64,000 nt of DNA from Symbiodinium natans (GCA_905221605.1 CAJNDS010002305.1:250001-314000); one strand, 5' to 3'; positions 29,901 to 38,009 are shown, counted from the stretch's first letter. A program made the numbers and translations. Notes: generated from the letters alone by a model not told the origin.

Positions 29901-31515
29901 GTCGCCGTTTGAGCCGAGACACGAGTGGACGAAGATCATCGAGCCCAAGAAGGAACCGCCTAACTTCGTGGGGAAGGCTGAGGCGAAGGAAGATAGTCCA
30001 GATGAAATCAGGATTCTTCGATACGATGTTACCGATTTCATGAAGCAGTGTGTGGATAGATATCAAGAGTTGTGCTCGACGGCATATCCTAAGCCACTGG
30101 ATAAAGCTAAGACCCCATATCTCGACGAGAGCCGCCCAGAGTTCGACGAGAACCCAGTAGACGACAAGGTGAACGAAATTATGGGGATAGCCAAGTACGA
30201 GCTGCCGGATGAGGGGCCGGGAGTGTTGAAAGAGCACGCCCCTGCGGTGCTCATGAAGATCTTGTATGGGGCCAGAGTCGGAAGGTATGACCTTCTGCGA
30301 CCAGTACAGGTTCTGGCGTCGAGGCTGACGACCTGGACACATCTCTGTGACAAGAGAATGCATAGACTGATCTCATACATCAACGAGACGACCACAACGA
30401 GCCTCTACGGATGGGTCGGGGATAGGATAGGAGACATCCGTCTTGTGCTATACTGTGACGCCGATCTTGCCAGCGACAAGAACGACCATAGATCTACGTC
30501 GGGGGTATATCTGTGTCTTCAGGGACCGCACACTTTCGTTCCTATAGCTGCTTACTGTAAGAAGCAAACGTCGTGCTCTAAAAGTACCCCTGAAGCTGAG
30601 ATAGTAGCCCTGCACGATGGCATCACGAAACAAGGAATACCGGGGTTGGCACTATGGGAGATGATGAAGGAGAGTATAGAACCCTTGATAGTGGCAGAGG
30701 ACAATGAGGCGGCTGTTAGAGTGATTGTATCGGGCAAGAATCCGAACATGAGGTACCTGTCTAGAACACAACGAATAGACATAGCTAGGCTGAACCAGTT
30801 CTACGAGGCAATCATGTTCACGTTTGTCAACTGTCCTACTGAGTATCAGGCTGCCAACATGATGACCAAGGCCATCAATGAAGCACGAGAGTGGTTAAGG
30901 GATATGTACACTACCGCACATTTCGGTGAAGAGGAGTTCGGGAAATCAACGGGAACCATCTTAGCTATGCCCGCGTGCCGGGGGGTATCCCAAAATCAGC
31001 TCGAGTATGAAATCAGGGATAGCGTTGGGATAGCAAAGTCCATAGTGGGAAGATGGATAATTTGGGAAATGGTGTGGGATATCAAACACTCGCCAATTCT
31101 GGAGGTCGATGAGGCGATCGTCGGTGAGTGCGAAGGGATAGTTGTGATAGCACCGAAGCGAGTTGACTCGCCGTCTCGACTAGCCCGCGGAGCAGAGCTT
31201 AAGCTGGGAAGAAAGGACCAAAGTGCGGCCGATAGCCTAGCTTTACTGGTCGACAGAGTGATTGCTGCGGGCGTTGGGATTGTTCTGATCAATCGCAGTG
31301 ATGCCGCCATATCCGAGGGAATAGCGAGAATTCTAGCTGCACGTGGAAAACTGGCTCGAATGCGGGGAAAGACGAAGATAGGAGAGCTTCACGACAAAGG
31401 AGAGGACGTACAATGCACCATATACATTAGTGAAGAATCAAAGGCTCGGATAGATAATAGCAATTTGGTGAATATTAAAGAACTTTGTAACGCTCTTCAA
31501 CGACGTCTTGACTAG
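20938..31515 (+). CDS. Element 2 Pol polyprotein (3,525 aa)
   Basis: First ATG at 20,938, though the frame is open further upstream. Domains: protease MIDSGCAMDL (D164); C5-methyltransferase-like about 535-731 (VIVHICCG, AGPPCRT with Cys598, IEQPQDPE, FDQGPMGH, KPTT); a CxxC...CxxC knot near 815; integrase HHCC-like zinc segment, then D1013, D1074 (YADGAGEF) and E1105; dioxygenase-like about 1278-1427 (H1336-x-D1338, H1407, R1418); the rest of the integrase post-core (GLFLGYALQPGG) only after it; a long middle region of about 1,100 residues of unknown role; a CxxC...CxxC motif near 2610; RT with MSDGESAYTQA (D2853) and YVDD (D2942, D2943); RNase H with YCDADLASD (D3174), STPEAEIVA and EDNEAAV. 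The canonical KHID of copia RNase H reads QRID. It is two to three times the usual copia Pol length. TAG stop. Confidence 0.9.
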   Translation: MPVVRQGDDGAEGTHKGILVTTTGRERVKKGNRRVKGLGSEETGIAGLDICYWKGHTADKMVRKCKNVHKKGYVHDVKRYPVIEEAKARLRGISLAEEVVLDILAGEQGEEGRDASRLADRIVEECRRIGIVDERFRVDSREVSQPAASAQHCLPPVMRRWMIDSGCAMDLIAEADLTQDEKDMAIEAKKVRFNTANGNTTSKQEICMDIQGMPETMRIRMLESTPAVLSMGRRCMKMGYSFHWLAGANPVFVKPDSSLIVLKVIGDIPYMVDRMSTVVNESERNDYHIYPAMPAPLAIELPVRGNSSPRRLEEKQDECSPKSVDSDTDRDTEEEPIGKATNDDGRLLDKWMLTGNKAVCFHNKPRTKTCDPWFETLKFPEIHALVPRFAERCRSKRVYKDGKTVAEWIDWVDKYNEGENRDAEEDLWTGKTMFKIEGLTFEGADAGEAVQSDSAKVRKHILNRMAADEDAGLDDLTMMLDKNIGTGGEAETLVEIARCLWPLAPQEVLDGGKAHKPQGETRPEIMEIRKAIEGSRRVIVHICCGKSRGKFDDIASELGMSVIDIDMEENVLRSDTWWWLVKLATTNLVFCWLAGPPCRTRSVMRYRRPGPIPLRSRNGPERWGYSFISWAQKQECRDDDIIILRVCMLVVIGKARHRRLRAPTMCLIEQPQDPETYWDDTPEGGYASLWATEEWDRTSAILGTKLFSFDQGPMGHSRKKPTTIATDAELIGWAVNLRGPGTGATNDSSDRSKGEMSESQNWAEWAPGLVRAIKETMRKHHRVSSVAEKGIDERDRETTIEQDDSDGRLRTTFYCAACKADSSGVCGFCERALSPEQIDAGQSARNMTDAEFQLVRGMKKNTDDDLRIAEQVVAVPGEEEGTENEGELDVDIDLPGIADEEQARRGVGEPQKDDSAGGMGEVEQTEAEVGPADQVRVADRLGEGIGSSKAVSIRRARYSPEYAKSAEHLLTHLPKNMHCVACRQGKAINVPFNRGEGITDKGAEKFGERVTADTIVLRSHKDKGIRGENNAIVMFDFKTQWIHCTPVKSRGTDEFVRAINEFRGPDMVVHLYADGAGEFSKACDVIGTCRATSTPGLPRTNSIAELKVKEVIYGGRVLLRQAGLEPKWWPYAVQTFCFHRNVQQVDGVSPYGKRHGNEQDKVKLIPFGALVNYLPIAEKPRKAGKEDAALLERGDPENDALEILGADEDVSSMALPSETKETKEQRSQREEELREIDRRALDMVMTQDFDVQHAKDIILKFTSIEKGIAKNSRSMATGRGFIVLGLYAYGGKVGITNSAKEYPGIAMVCCELIAKCFPEATFTTVIVSVGTRMGPHKDKFNESQTYNFVVPVSERAGEAMIWTEEEQCENESGDAAGIKKEVLPGKWIWGRTRKVDSGLKFNPRVWHATEDALAPEDRVIAVGYTLAAGKKASVEDKWKLMRLGFRLDEHFATLADGLCQAACADNGGDGEEYVDHDAEEEQAYAMASKAKFDTPTSPGLFLGYALQPGGVPSGDYIVVELAHLYHGWTVPSIHRVKRIVLDEEMPNYFPMQAVADRKSRIMTATRADALARLELEREGQQGEETEEIFAEERRVRADVMRQIKCDDKHLQNGDFWEHDEIDHSWTLHHILPRKELCTPGEEVKGTGGPGDRELGPRRRTWIVYADGTSEVLDEDRMKGKKKITKKWTGCTTFWEKGEPEGEIEDEAKERARGEKATGIRGVGLDYEQDMPRIERPYARSHKPNSISSAEWNRMSPGQRLRYIEGDKERIIRGERPPSAARGQEGIGPRPAEIGVREWMEKITDHGQDFSPQEYRWDSPSGMPEGGRVWAVRNNRATSYRFYGGRDKRRLELWWRVTRSANTGEVLESIEYDSCIQAEMMRNRGRYRFVVPRDIITEFWYIPDGGEDRRIRDRGGPAEPAAPASRMGDTEEVAKTINQLYSTAGIARTPSDNIIGEIMRELGEQPKVQVMGVGIEEIGDNGGENVSWISGEGCVIGEDVTDVVIAIDASSEGMSIEVDRKTSGWRREEGLDSTREARDRVFGNIEKVITDANSRGIVATTIWIGGKSRLADETIVRMALAWDMWIVRSDGCMLGMNDGVDASCYIGMITPCMMNAIAADMLACDHMPRDHELMSHMVRTSDTKMDVQREQERKAIREMIKVIEDVVSICGEEEGDSVSMACEEHEGEYLGYSSGMVTLDVDSLAQLEKGTIRGDETGGSLEKLLKIAKRRMNGGNSYWVIDMEGDDEHVDDATDREDQTLVRNYAAAAAEDGAPYISREEPRWKRCIVMNNPGREAMGEVFGPRAKHIQDLRVILVDGDDIGKVKMMKPNSRRTRHSTGGAAVAYPGEELEVGDMNCNGWIVVLAGERESSDTDRRHDQDREESSGFDDQSDVFDSEGWTLSDLEEEREPVDEAFFRAGHAETINLETMEKGECDIVMWEAERNALVLELKDDIHVPLIGYTWVRTGIAYPEDPGTSVRVSALGQLVAETMCDVIGYEVSPEREILVAIQNRNSFPITFGGRGGPIMRMEFAKGVCLRPRMRGCMMPENVKEVRHRRAHRESKKAIWAREARARERDRDSAGHGLRAGRNRDEDRRRIGVKHVSDRAYRCRECRRLLEGKAKVPSLILTSMTLCFACFMNKHTTPVDNLIRQGYQTEDEEYGDGIVAVPAIQVDADQEDSWEEVAENEVCDSIDETVGELEPLMATIIEDEEEDIEEVFGLVARPVTKAERAINPKARAALDKEWKKLMDQVVWIMEEVRSWKDVQREAMDRGEIAHVGRIFDICVEKNWELAEDDPLRKYKGRVVFEGCHVKDQEGKWAIFQEITSCPATLEAGKMADAYGMLPGHDIEMSDGESAYTQALLGGPKTWIRIPRDRWPDEWEGIDDPVVPLRLALYGHPDAGGFWEKHCEKAVTEVGFEFLSDWPSVFFHKELKLMLVIYVDDFKLAGPKENLAIGWEKLAKRIKLEEPRSMGRYLGCLHTASTIPFRSPFEPRHEWTKIIEPKKEPPNFVGKAEAKEDSPDEIRILRYDVTDFMKQCVDRYQELCSTAYPKPLDKAKTPYLDESRPEFDENPVDDKVNEIMGIAKYELPDEGPGVLKEHAPAVLMKILYGARVGRYDLLRPVQVLASRLTTWTHLCDKRMHRLISYINETTTTSLYGWVGDRIGDIRLVLYCDADLASDKNDHRSTSGVYLCLQGPHTFVPIAAYCKKQTSCSKSTPEAEIVALHDGITKQGIPGLALWEMMKESIEPLIVAEDNEAAVRVIVSGKNPNMRYLSRTQRIDIARLNQFYEAIMFTFVNCPTEYQAANMMTKAINEAREWLRDMYTTAHFGEEEFGKSTGTILAMPACRGVSQNQLEYEIRDSVGIAKSIVGRWIIWEMVWDIKHSPILEVDEAIVGECEGIVVIAPKRVDSPSRLARGAELKLGRKDQSAADSLALLVDRVIAAGVGIVLINRSDAAISEGIARILAARGKLARMRGKTKIGELHDKGEDVQCTIYISEESKARIDNSNLVNIKELCNALQRRLD

Positions 31516-31593
31516 AGCGAATTTTGTGTGACCTTGAGTTGCATGCCGGTATAAGGACGAAGAGGGCTCTAGCGACCTGCATAGCGTGGAGCC

Positions 31594-34500
31594 ATGGGAG
31601 AGATGTTCGGATCGGTGTCGCTGAGTGAGCGGGATAGAGATATCGGAAGCAGTGAAGATCCTGGGACAGCTTCGTCTTCGAGGACAGTAGGGGTACGATG
31701 GCAACGCCCAGAGCATCAGACCAGGGATGCAGGAGAAAGGGAACGATGTGATCGAGCACAGGCCATGATAGACTTCCTGGAGAAGGTGTTTTCCGACGCG
31801 GATAGGTACCTCAAGGCCGAGACGGAGGATGGAGTGCCAGGGGTGACGACGTACTCGTATCTGCCAGTCGGAGCCAAGGAGAGAGAACAGGCTAGAATAC
31901 ACTGGATGTTGGAGGGAAATCTAGAGATGCAGGAGGTATGGGCTAGACGGGCTATCCCCAGCCCATTCAAGGACGATGCAGACTTCAAGAAATGGATGAG
32001 CAGTGGGATAGCTGGTGTGCGAGCGGAAGAGGCCCAGGCCAAGACGGCGAAGAAAGGAGGTAAGCGTTCAGCCGTGGGATACGATGTGGATAGAATGCGA
32101 GTACACAAGATTATGTATCTCTGGGAGGTACTACGGTGTACACGACGGAATCCTGAAGCATGGATAAGGGAGAAGATCCCTCTGATAGCTGCGTCTGTGA
32201 CGGATGCCACGGACTATCTGGAGAGGGTGATAGCGAACTGGGATAGGCCAAGGTCGCATGGAGGGGCGACGAAGCCGCCACCCCAGGCGAGTCCTGATGC
32301 CGGGAACATGTCGAAGGAGAAGCTGAACGACTTGATAGGGGTGCGATTGGCCAGAGGGATGGACGTGCCGGGATGTGCCATGCCCACAGCGGGCACGGGA
32401 GGAGATGTTGATACGCCATGGGCCCCTAAATTCCTCGGCGCGACTGATGAGACAGAGAAGTCCTTCCAGAAGGGGAGATCATATGAGAGGATGATAGCTG
32501 GTGTGGCACCGATAGCCATCTCTGTGGGAGGGGTGTATGACGTCACGAACGGAAGTAAGGACCCGTTCAGGGCTAGCTGGGGAGGGATCAGCAGAAAGAC
32601 CCTAGATTGGGCGGAGATCCACATGGACGACACAGAGAAGAGCCCGTTCGATGATGCGATCAAAGGCATGATGACGTGGTTGGCCGTGCGACCATTAAAG
32701 TATGCAATTCCACCGTCTCAGGTTGCGGAGCGGATAGCGGTCAGCCATAAGTCGAGCGAGGAGAAGCTGAAGATATGGACGGAGGCGCAGCCCAAGATCA
32801 AGGTGATAGGCATGGCAGACGAGATTATGGGGGCCTACGAAAGCCAATACTTGAAGAGAGGAAGAGACGTGATGGAGGAATTCCGGAGAAGCGAGGGGGG
32901 AGAAAAAGGATACGGAGTTATGGCGAATGCAGCAAATGGGCAGATGAAGGAGTATCTGGATACACTGTCATGGCAAATAGGGGGACCGACGTCAGTTCTA
33001 CACCTGTTGCACTGGTCCCTGGCCGAAGAAGTGACCACATTTCCGGAGGTCCAGGCAGACGGGGGGGTTAAGGACGTGAAGGAACATTTCACGGATTCGC
33101 GATGTATGTGGGTACCCACGAAGGCCGAATACGCCGGAGCAGAAAAGCTGAATCAGGAGATGTCGGTCGGGAATGAGGAGTTCAATGTGCCCGGGTGGAT
33201 TTTCCACGGAACGTCTCTAGAGGCGTTGTGGTCGATGATAGCATCTGGTGGGATAGATCGAAGCCATCCGCTGGTCACGTGGACGACCGGCGCTCCCAGT
33301 GTGCACGACTCTGCGGGATGCTGGTTTGGACGGAGCATCTGTGGTACAGCGTCATACTCTACATGGCATTCGTTAGGGAATGGATGGATAGTAAGAGTAC
33401 TGGCTGGCTTCAGAAGGATAGGCAAGAATGTCAAGATGGATGTGGGGACAAGGAGATCGTCGGTGCCTGACGGGCAGATCCGACTGGATGTGGATAGAGT
33501 GGAGATAGACGGGGTATTGTTCTGCTTTATGAGGGCCACGAAGATCATCGGGCAAGCACTTATCTGTAGGCCGAAGCACCCGGGTTTAGGAGCGAATAGC
33601 CATCTCATGAGTGAGATGTCGGCGCTGATGGAGAAGCATCCACAGGGGGTTGAGAGGCTGTATTGGCGCTATCACCTGAAAAAGCGCGCAATCATAGGCC
33701 CGGCCCGAGGACCTCTTCCTGAGCGACCTGTGGATTGGAAGATGGAACGTGAGTTCCTGCATCGGGAAGGTGACGAAAATGCCACGAAGGTCGTCGAACA
33801 GCCAACTGGCTCAAGAAGTGGTTTGATAGGGCTCATGAGGGGGTGGATAGCGGAGTTGCCTAGCGGTGGGGGCGTGTCTGGGCCTGATCGAGACAAGGAT
33901 TACTACCCGGTGGATAGTGAATGGGCCAATGTGATACGTTTATTGGAGTATATGGGGATAGAGGCCCCAATGGCCACGGGACACGATAGCGCCGTCGTGA
34001 AGATGCCGTGGAGGAGTTTTGTGGGGCCAGCCATTTACAGACGGTGTGTGGAGAGCAGCGGGATAGAGGAGAAAGTCATGGAGGAGGCGAATAAGGCCAC
34101 GCACCACATGGGCAAAGTTTTGGAAATGGCGGACGTGGGGAGCATAGTGTTGGGAATAGAAAAGGCACCCAGGAAATATGGGTGGAACAGACCGGAGGAC
34201 GTCGACCAGAGCTGGGCGTTCGAGGCTCAGGCCTGGGCGGCTATCATTGGTATAGGAATGGGCGGAGTTGGAGGGAGATTGATGGAGCCAGCGCTTTCGA
34301 GCGAGCTTGAGTCCGCGGTGGAGACCTACGAGTGGATGTTTGACATAGCTACTGCATTCCATGAGCGCAAGGCGGCTGAGCTGGTGACATGGTGGGCGGA
34401 GGGAATGAAGCCGCCACTTCAGCTCCGATGTAGTGCGGATCAGAAGACCTACGTGCACATCATCATACCTGAGGGGATAGAGGGCGTCTCGAATAAGAAG

Positions 34501-35892
34501 AATCCGGCGTCACCAGGGGAAGTCCGAGAGTGGGTAGGATTGCTATTGAAGGCGCATGGTGGCTATGGAAAGGCCGCGGAGAGTATGTCGTTCATTACAC
34601 ACAAACTGACAGGAACGCAGGAGATGACCTACCAGGGTGCGTACAAGAAGGTTCAGGAAGTGTGCAAGGAATGCGTCTCGAAGGGCATGGGAGGGAATCA
34701 AGTGACGAACATTATTGTGGTATTGGCCCCAGCTGGAATGGCAGCAGGGAATGCTCGCCGAGCAATAGAAGAGGTGAGACGGTTCGAGGCTACAGACGAT
34801 GACACTAAAACCAAGGTGGCGAGGGAGACGAGGGAGACGATCAGGAAAGCCAATGCCAATGTGCTCTGGGTAGGGCCCGGAAATTTCGAAGAGAATGGAT
34901 TCCCCACTAACTACAGAGTCAGGGAGGAGGCCAAGGAGCTGATAAGGGCTGGAGAAGCCATGGATAGACTGATGAAGAAGTCTGGAATCATCACTCTGCC
35001 TTGGAACGTTATGCGTACGGCATTTCCTCGAATAGGGGTGGACGCGGGAAGGTTGTACATCGGTGCCGGGCGAACGTTCGGCTTCTGGGCGCAGATCCTG
35101 TTCATCTCGATGTTTGGAATGATGTGGCCGACCCCGCGAGACATGGAGTTATATGATAGAGAAACTTCAGCTATTAGGGAGGTGATCGGCGAGGAGAGCA
35201 GGGATAGCATTGGAGAGGTTGGAGTCTGGCTCAGACGCTGGATAGAAGTGGCGAAGGCAGACCGGTCACTGAAAACGAAAGTGATTGTGCCAGAGACAAA
35301 GATCACGGGAGTCACGGAGAGCCTTAGGACATCGGATAGACAAGGGGTGTATGCGGAGATGGCTGCCAGGATAGATGAGTCGGTGTGGAAGACGATGTGT
35401 GGTAAGTCCGAAGCTCACTGTGTGTCAGCCGGAGATAGGGGTTCTTGGCACCGGATGAAAGTGATCATTTACACGGCGGCCGGCTTCCACATGAAGGACC
35501 CCGAATACCAAGCTCTAAGGGCTATGGAAGCTATCGGGCAGCTGACGGCGATGGCAGATGACGCAGAGATGATGGAGGACGATGCAGAGTCGGATGGAGA
35601 AGAGGATGATGCTATGGGTGAGGATAGACCGGAGAACCAATCTGCTCGAGAGGGAGACGCATCAATGACTGAGGAGTTCAAGGAAGGCAGTGACGAGGGT
35701 TTCGCCACCGTGAGGAGTCGGTCAGAACAAAAGAAGGCGAAGAAAGAAAACCGGGAGGCGAATGAAGAGGAAGGAGCTGCTCGAGAGTGCTCAGGAGCTC
35801 GCGAACCAACGACAAGAGAAACAAGCAAGAGACGAGAAGAGAAAAAGTGCCGGGGAAAAGGCGGGAGATGGCAGAGATGGCGGAGCACTTAG
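31594..35892 (+). CDS. Element 2 ORF3, 1,432 aa, with ADP-ribosyltransferase-like segment
   Basis: Starts at ATG (MGEMFGSVSLSERD) 78 nt after Pol stops; not a standard retroelement protein. Residues 536-610 read WIFHGTSLEALWSMI, then GCWFGRSICGTASYST. That resembles the His-Gly-Thr strand and the G-x-FG...IY segment of PARP/ART catalytic folds, with H538 as the likely NAD-binding His; the catalytic Glu is not assigned. The rest has mixed helical regions I do not recognise. The C-terminal 140 residues are acidic, then highly basic (KKAKKENREANEEE). Its last 131 nt overlap the next ORF in another frame. The same ATAG-rich base use as Gag and Pol supports it being part of the element. Confidence 0.75.
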   Translation: MGEMFGSVSLSERDRDIGSSEDPGTASSSRTVGVRWQRPEHQTRDAGERERCDRAQAMIDFLEKVFSDADRYLKAETEDGVPGVTTYSYLPVGAKEREQARIHWMLEGNLEMQEVWARRAIPSPFKDDADFKKWMSSGIAGVRAEEAQAKTAKKGGKRSAVGYDVDRMRVHKIMYLWEVLRCTRRNPEAWIREKIPLIAASVTDATDYLERVIANWDRPRSHGGATKPPPQASPDAGNMSKEKLNDLIGVRLARGMDVPGCAMPTAGTGGDVDTPWAPKFLGATDETEKSFQKGRSYERMIAGVAPIAISVGGVYDVTNGSKDPFRASWGGISRKTLDWAEIHMDDTEKSPFDDAIKGMMTWLAVRPLKYAIPPSQVAERIAVSHKSSEEKLKIWTEAQPKIKVIGMADEIMGAYESQYLKRGRDVMEEFRRSEGGEKGYGVMANAANGQMKEYLDTLSWQIGGPTSVLHLLHWSLAEEVTTFPEVQADGGVKDVKEHFTDSRCMWVPTKAEYAGAEKLNQEMSVGNEEFNVPGWIFHGTSLEALWSMIASGGIDRSHPLVTWTTGAPSVHDSAGCWFGRSICGTASYSTWHSLGNGWIVRVLAGFRRIGKNVKMDVGTRRSSVPDGQIRLDVDRVEIDGVLFCFMRATKIIGQALICRPKHPGLGANSHLMSEMSALMEKHPQGVERLYWRYHLKKRAIIGPARGPLPERPVDWKMEREFLHREGDENATKVVEQPTGSRSGLIGLMRGWIAELPSGGGVSGPDRDKDYYPVDSEWANVIRLLEYMGIEAPMATGHDSAVVKMPWRSFVGPAIYRRCVESSGIEEKVMEEANKATHHMGKVLEMADVGSIVLGIEKAPRKYGWNRPEDVDQSWAFEAQAWAAIIGIGMGGVGGRLMEPALSSELESAVETYEWMFDIATAFHERKAAELVTWWAEGMKPPLQLRCSADQKTYVHIIIPEGIEGVSNKKNPASPGEVREWVGLLLKAHGGYGKAAESMSFITHKLTGTQEMTYQGAYKKVQEVCKECVSKGMGGNQVTNIIVVLAPAGMAAGNARRAIEEVRRFEATDDDTKTKVARETRETIRKANANVLWVGPGNFEENGFPTNYRVREEAKELIRAGEAMDRLMKKSGIITLPWNVMRTAFPRIGVDAGRLYIGAGRTFGFWAQILFISMFGMMWPTPRDMELYDRETSAIREVIGEESRDSIGEVGVWLRRWIEVAKADRSLKTKVIVPETKITGVTESLRTSDRQGVYAEMAARIDESVWKTMCGKSEAHCVSAGDRGSWHRMKVIIYTAAGFHMKDPEYQALRAMEAIGQLTAMADDAEMMEDDAESDGEEDDAMGEDRPENQSAREGDASMTEEFKEGSDEGFATVRSRSEQKKAKKENREANEEEGAARECSGAREPTTRETSKRREEKKCRGKGGRWQRWRST

Positions 35893-36133
35893 GGGAACCG
35901 CTGGGATAGGTGATCAAGGGGATAGACCGCCGGCTCCACCGGTGCCAACACGAGGTGATACCAAGGGGGCGGTTATGCAGGCTCCCAGATGGAAGGGTGG
36001 TGCTGGGACAGGTAGCAACATCAAGACCCTGAGCGACCTCAAGTCCGAGCAGGAACGGTGGGAGTGGTTGCCGACGGGACAGAACTGGATCGAGTGGAAT
36101 GCGTGGGTACTGGAGAGAGTGGGGGGATATTGA
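35762..36133 (+). CDS. Element 2 small overlapping ORF, 123 aa
   Basis: ATG start inside the end of ORF3, in the +1 frame, ending TGA 8 nt before the ATG of ORF4. The N-terminal half is a charged Lys/Glu/Arg helix (KRKELLESAQELANQRQEKQ). The C-terminal half has a Pro-rich stretch, then a Trp-rich end (WEWLPTGQNWIEWNAW). No family recognised. The intact frame through the non-overlapping part and the tight spacing to ORF4 favour a real gene, expressed either by reinitiation or by a frameshift from ORF3. Confidence 0.55.
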   Translation: MKRKELLESAQELANQRQEKQARDEKRKSAGEKAGDGRDGGALRGTAGIGDQGDRPPAPPVPTRGDTKGAVMQAPRWKGGAGTGSNIKTLSDLKSEQERWEWLPTGQNWIEWNAWVLERVGGY

Positions 36134-36141
36134 GATTGAGG

Positions 36142-38009
36142 ATGGAAGAAGAGGGATCGCCTGTGATAGAGGCCCCATGGTCGAGGAATACGAGGGCAGG
36201 ACAGGTGCTAGGGGAGGGGCATGTGATAGAAATGCAGCACTGGATTCGCTGTTATGGAGCCCCACCGATGGCATGGACAACGATAGTGGTACAGGTAATA
36301 CGCAGGATGATTAGAGCGACGTGCCCGAGGGAGGTTACCGATGAGATCACACCCAAAGAAGTGTACGACATTGTAATGGCGGGAATATATGACTCGCAGG
36401 TGCTGTCGGGAACGAGGCCTGGCGCCGAACCGTCATACACCGGGATAGCTTTGGGAACTTTGATGAGAAGCAGGATATTGAACGTTGAGAGCAACGTCGG
36501 AGGCATGAGGAAGTGGGTAGAGCAATTCTATCGGGTGTGGATGGGCATGAATGGAATATTGGGGACCGTGCCAGAGTTGAGAGCTGACGGAGGCAGACTA
36601 GGCCGGCCTGGACACAAGCCTTCATCGATTTCACCGCCGCCGAGTGAGCCTAGAGTAAAGCCTACATCCAACGACGCGGATGAGATAGAGGTGGAGATGC
36701 GGTGGACTATATACAACGTAATGATAGAACCAGAGACACTTTCCCTAGGTTATGAAGAGCTCGAGATGCTGTGGGAGACGAAGTTGTTCGAGGTTGTCCA
36801 GAGGGCCGGGGAGCATTTGATAGATCGCGTGATGACGAGGATGGAAGCCGGTACCGGGGGCTATCCGGATAGCATGGACGTTGCGGACATGGTGGAGGAG
36901 GTGACAAAGCAAGGATTTGGATCCGAGACGGGGGGCACTACTCCCCTGAATAAAATTGAGTTTTCGAATTATGTGGTGAGAATATGGCTGGCCAAATTCG
37001 TCAGGACGATGATTCTTGAAGACATGAAGTTCCCGAGGGAATGGGCCAACACCATGGCATGGTGGATAGCGCAGAACCTGATGCTGGTTAAGCATGAGAC
37101 TGATATTGTGGAGATGATAGGGAACGACTGCACGCTGTTCGAGGAGATCATCAGTTCGATGAGAAGAATAGAGAGCATGGGCCAAGGCTATCCGGCAGAC
37201 TATTATCGGTGGATAGAAGAAATCAAGGAGGATGCGCTCAAGGAGGCACTCAAGGGCAGGAGGAGCGCAACAGGGATAAGACCTGAACCGCTCGACTCGG
37301 TGGCCGAGGCTGAAGAGCACGGGGTGAACGCGAGGGAAGCAAAGGACGACACAATGCAGATAGATGCGGGGGGGGAGATGAACGAGCCCGAGAGTCCGGA
37401 GATGGATAGCAAGATGGAGGGCGTGGAAGCTCATGAGGCGAGGGAGCCAGATAGTGAGAACGAGAGAGGTCAAGGGTTCTCGGAGTTGTTTGGACACGGT
37501 GTTGATACGATCGCTGACAGGGAAGAGGATAGTCATGTGACACGACAGAACCCGGAGATTTATAGGCGAGTCGTGGAGGATGTATGGAACCAGAAGCACA
37601 ACTTCCCATTCCCGTGGTTGGACGAAGCGAGGGCGGAGAGGGATGAGCTCGTGAAAAGGATGACGGACGAGGTGCATGAGCGGGTCACCCGGGAGAACCC
37701 GATAGAGGAGAGCAACACGAGAGGGTCGGGAATACATAGTTTCAGCGAGCCGGTCGAGTGGCTTAGAAGGATATGCTGGGGATACCATTGTCATGCGTGC
37801 TTTGCTTGGTGGTTGGGATATACGGGGGTAGATAGCAATGGCGAGGCATTTCCGTGCGAAGGTGCTGTGTGCCCGGTCTGCGAAAAGGAGCTGGGACAAG
37901 TGGGAAAGTATAGTACCTTGGTAAAGGGCAGGCCACCATCGGTGGTGTTGGCGGCGATTGTGCAGAATTCATATCTACCTGAATACGATCCGAGGAGGAT
38001 AGTTGCACG
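36142..38009 (+). CDS. Element 2 ORF4, at least 622 aa, truncated by gap
   Basis: Begins at ATG MEEEGSPVIEAPWSRN and is open into the N gap, so the C-terminus is missing; the frame seen beyond the Ns crosses poly-C and is not real. Mostly helical and acidic, with many Trp residues in the N-terminal 400 aa. Near the end a Cys-rich segment (CWGYHCHAC, then CEGAVCPVCEKEL) suggests a zinc-binding fold. No homology recognised. Candidate roles such as structural or accessory protein are guesses. Confidence 0.7.

Larger units (their letters stand above)
15018..38009 (+). mobile_element. Giant copia-like retroelement (element 2), 3' end lost in gap
   Basis: At least about 23 kb in one orientation: Gag, Pol, then three further ORFs. 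Domain order in Pol is protease, methyltransferase-like, integrase split by a dioxygenase-like domain, RT, RNase H, which is copia order. The left boundary is estimated from where the strand-biased ATAG motif begins (about 15,020); the right end runs into the N gap. I found no LTR, primer site or target duplication. All ORFs are open over kilobases, so this copy is not visibly decayed. It is divergent in sequence and base use from element 1. Confidence 0.8.

Noticed and set aside
34705-34990. SGNH-hydrolase-like block in ORF3 (VLWVGPGN)
   Set aside because: Only one short motif resembles the family; no catalytic Ser/His set located.
16029-35888. Many antisense ORFs of 60-380 aa opposite element 2
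   Set aside because: Shadows of long, biased sense frames; Ser/Pro/Leu-rich with no domains.
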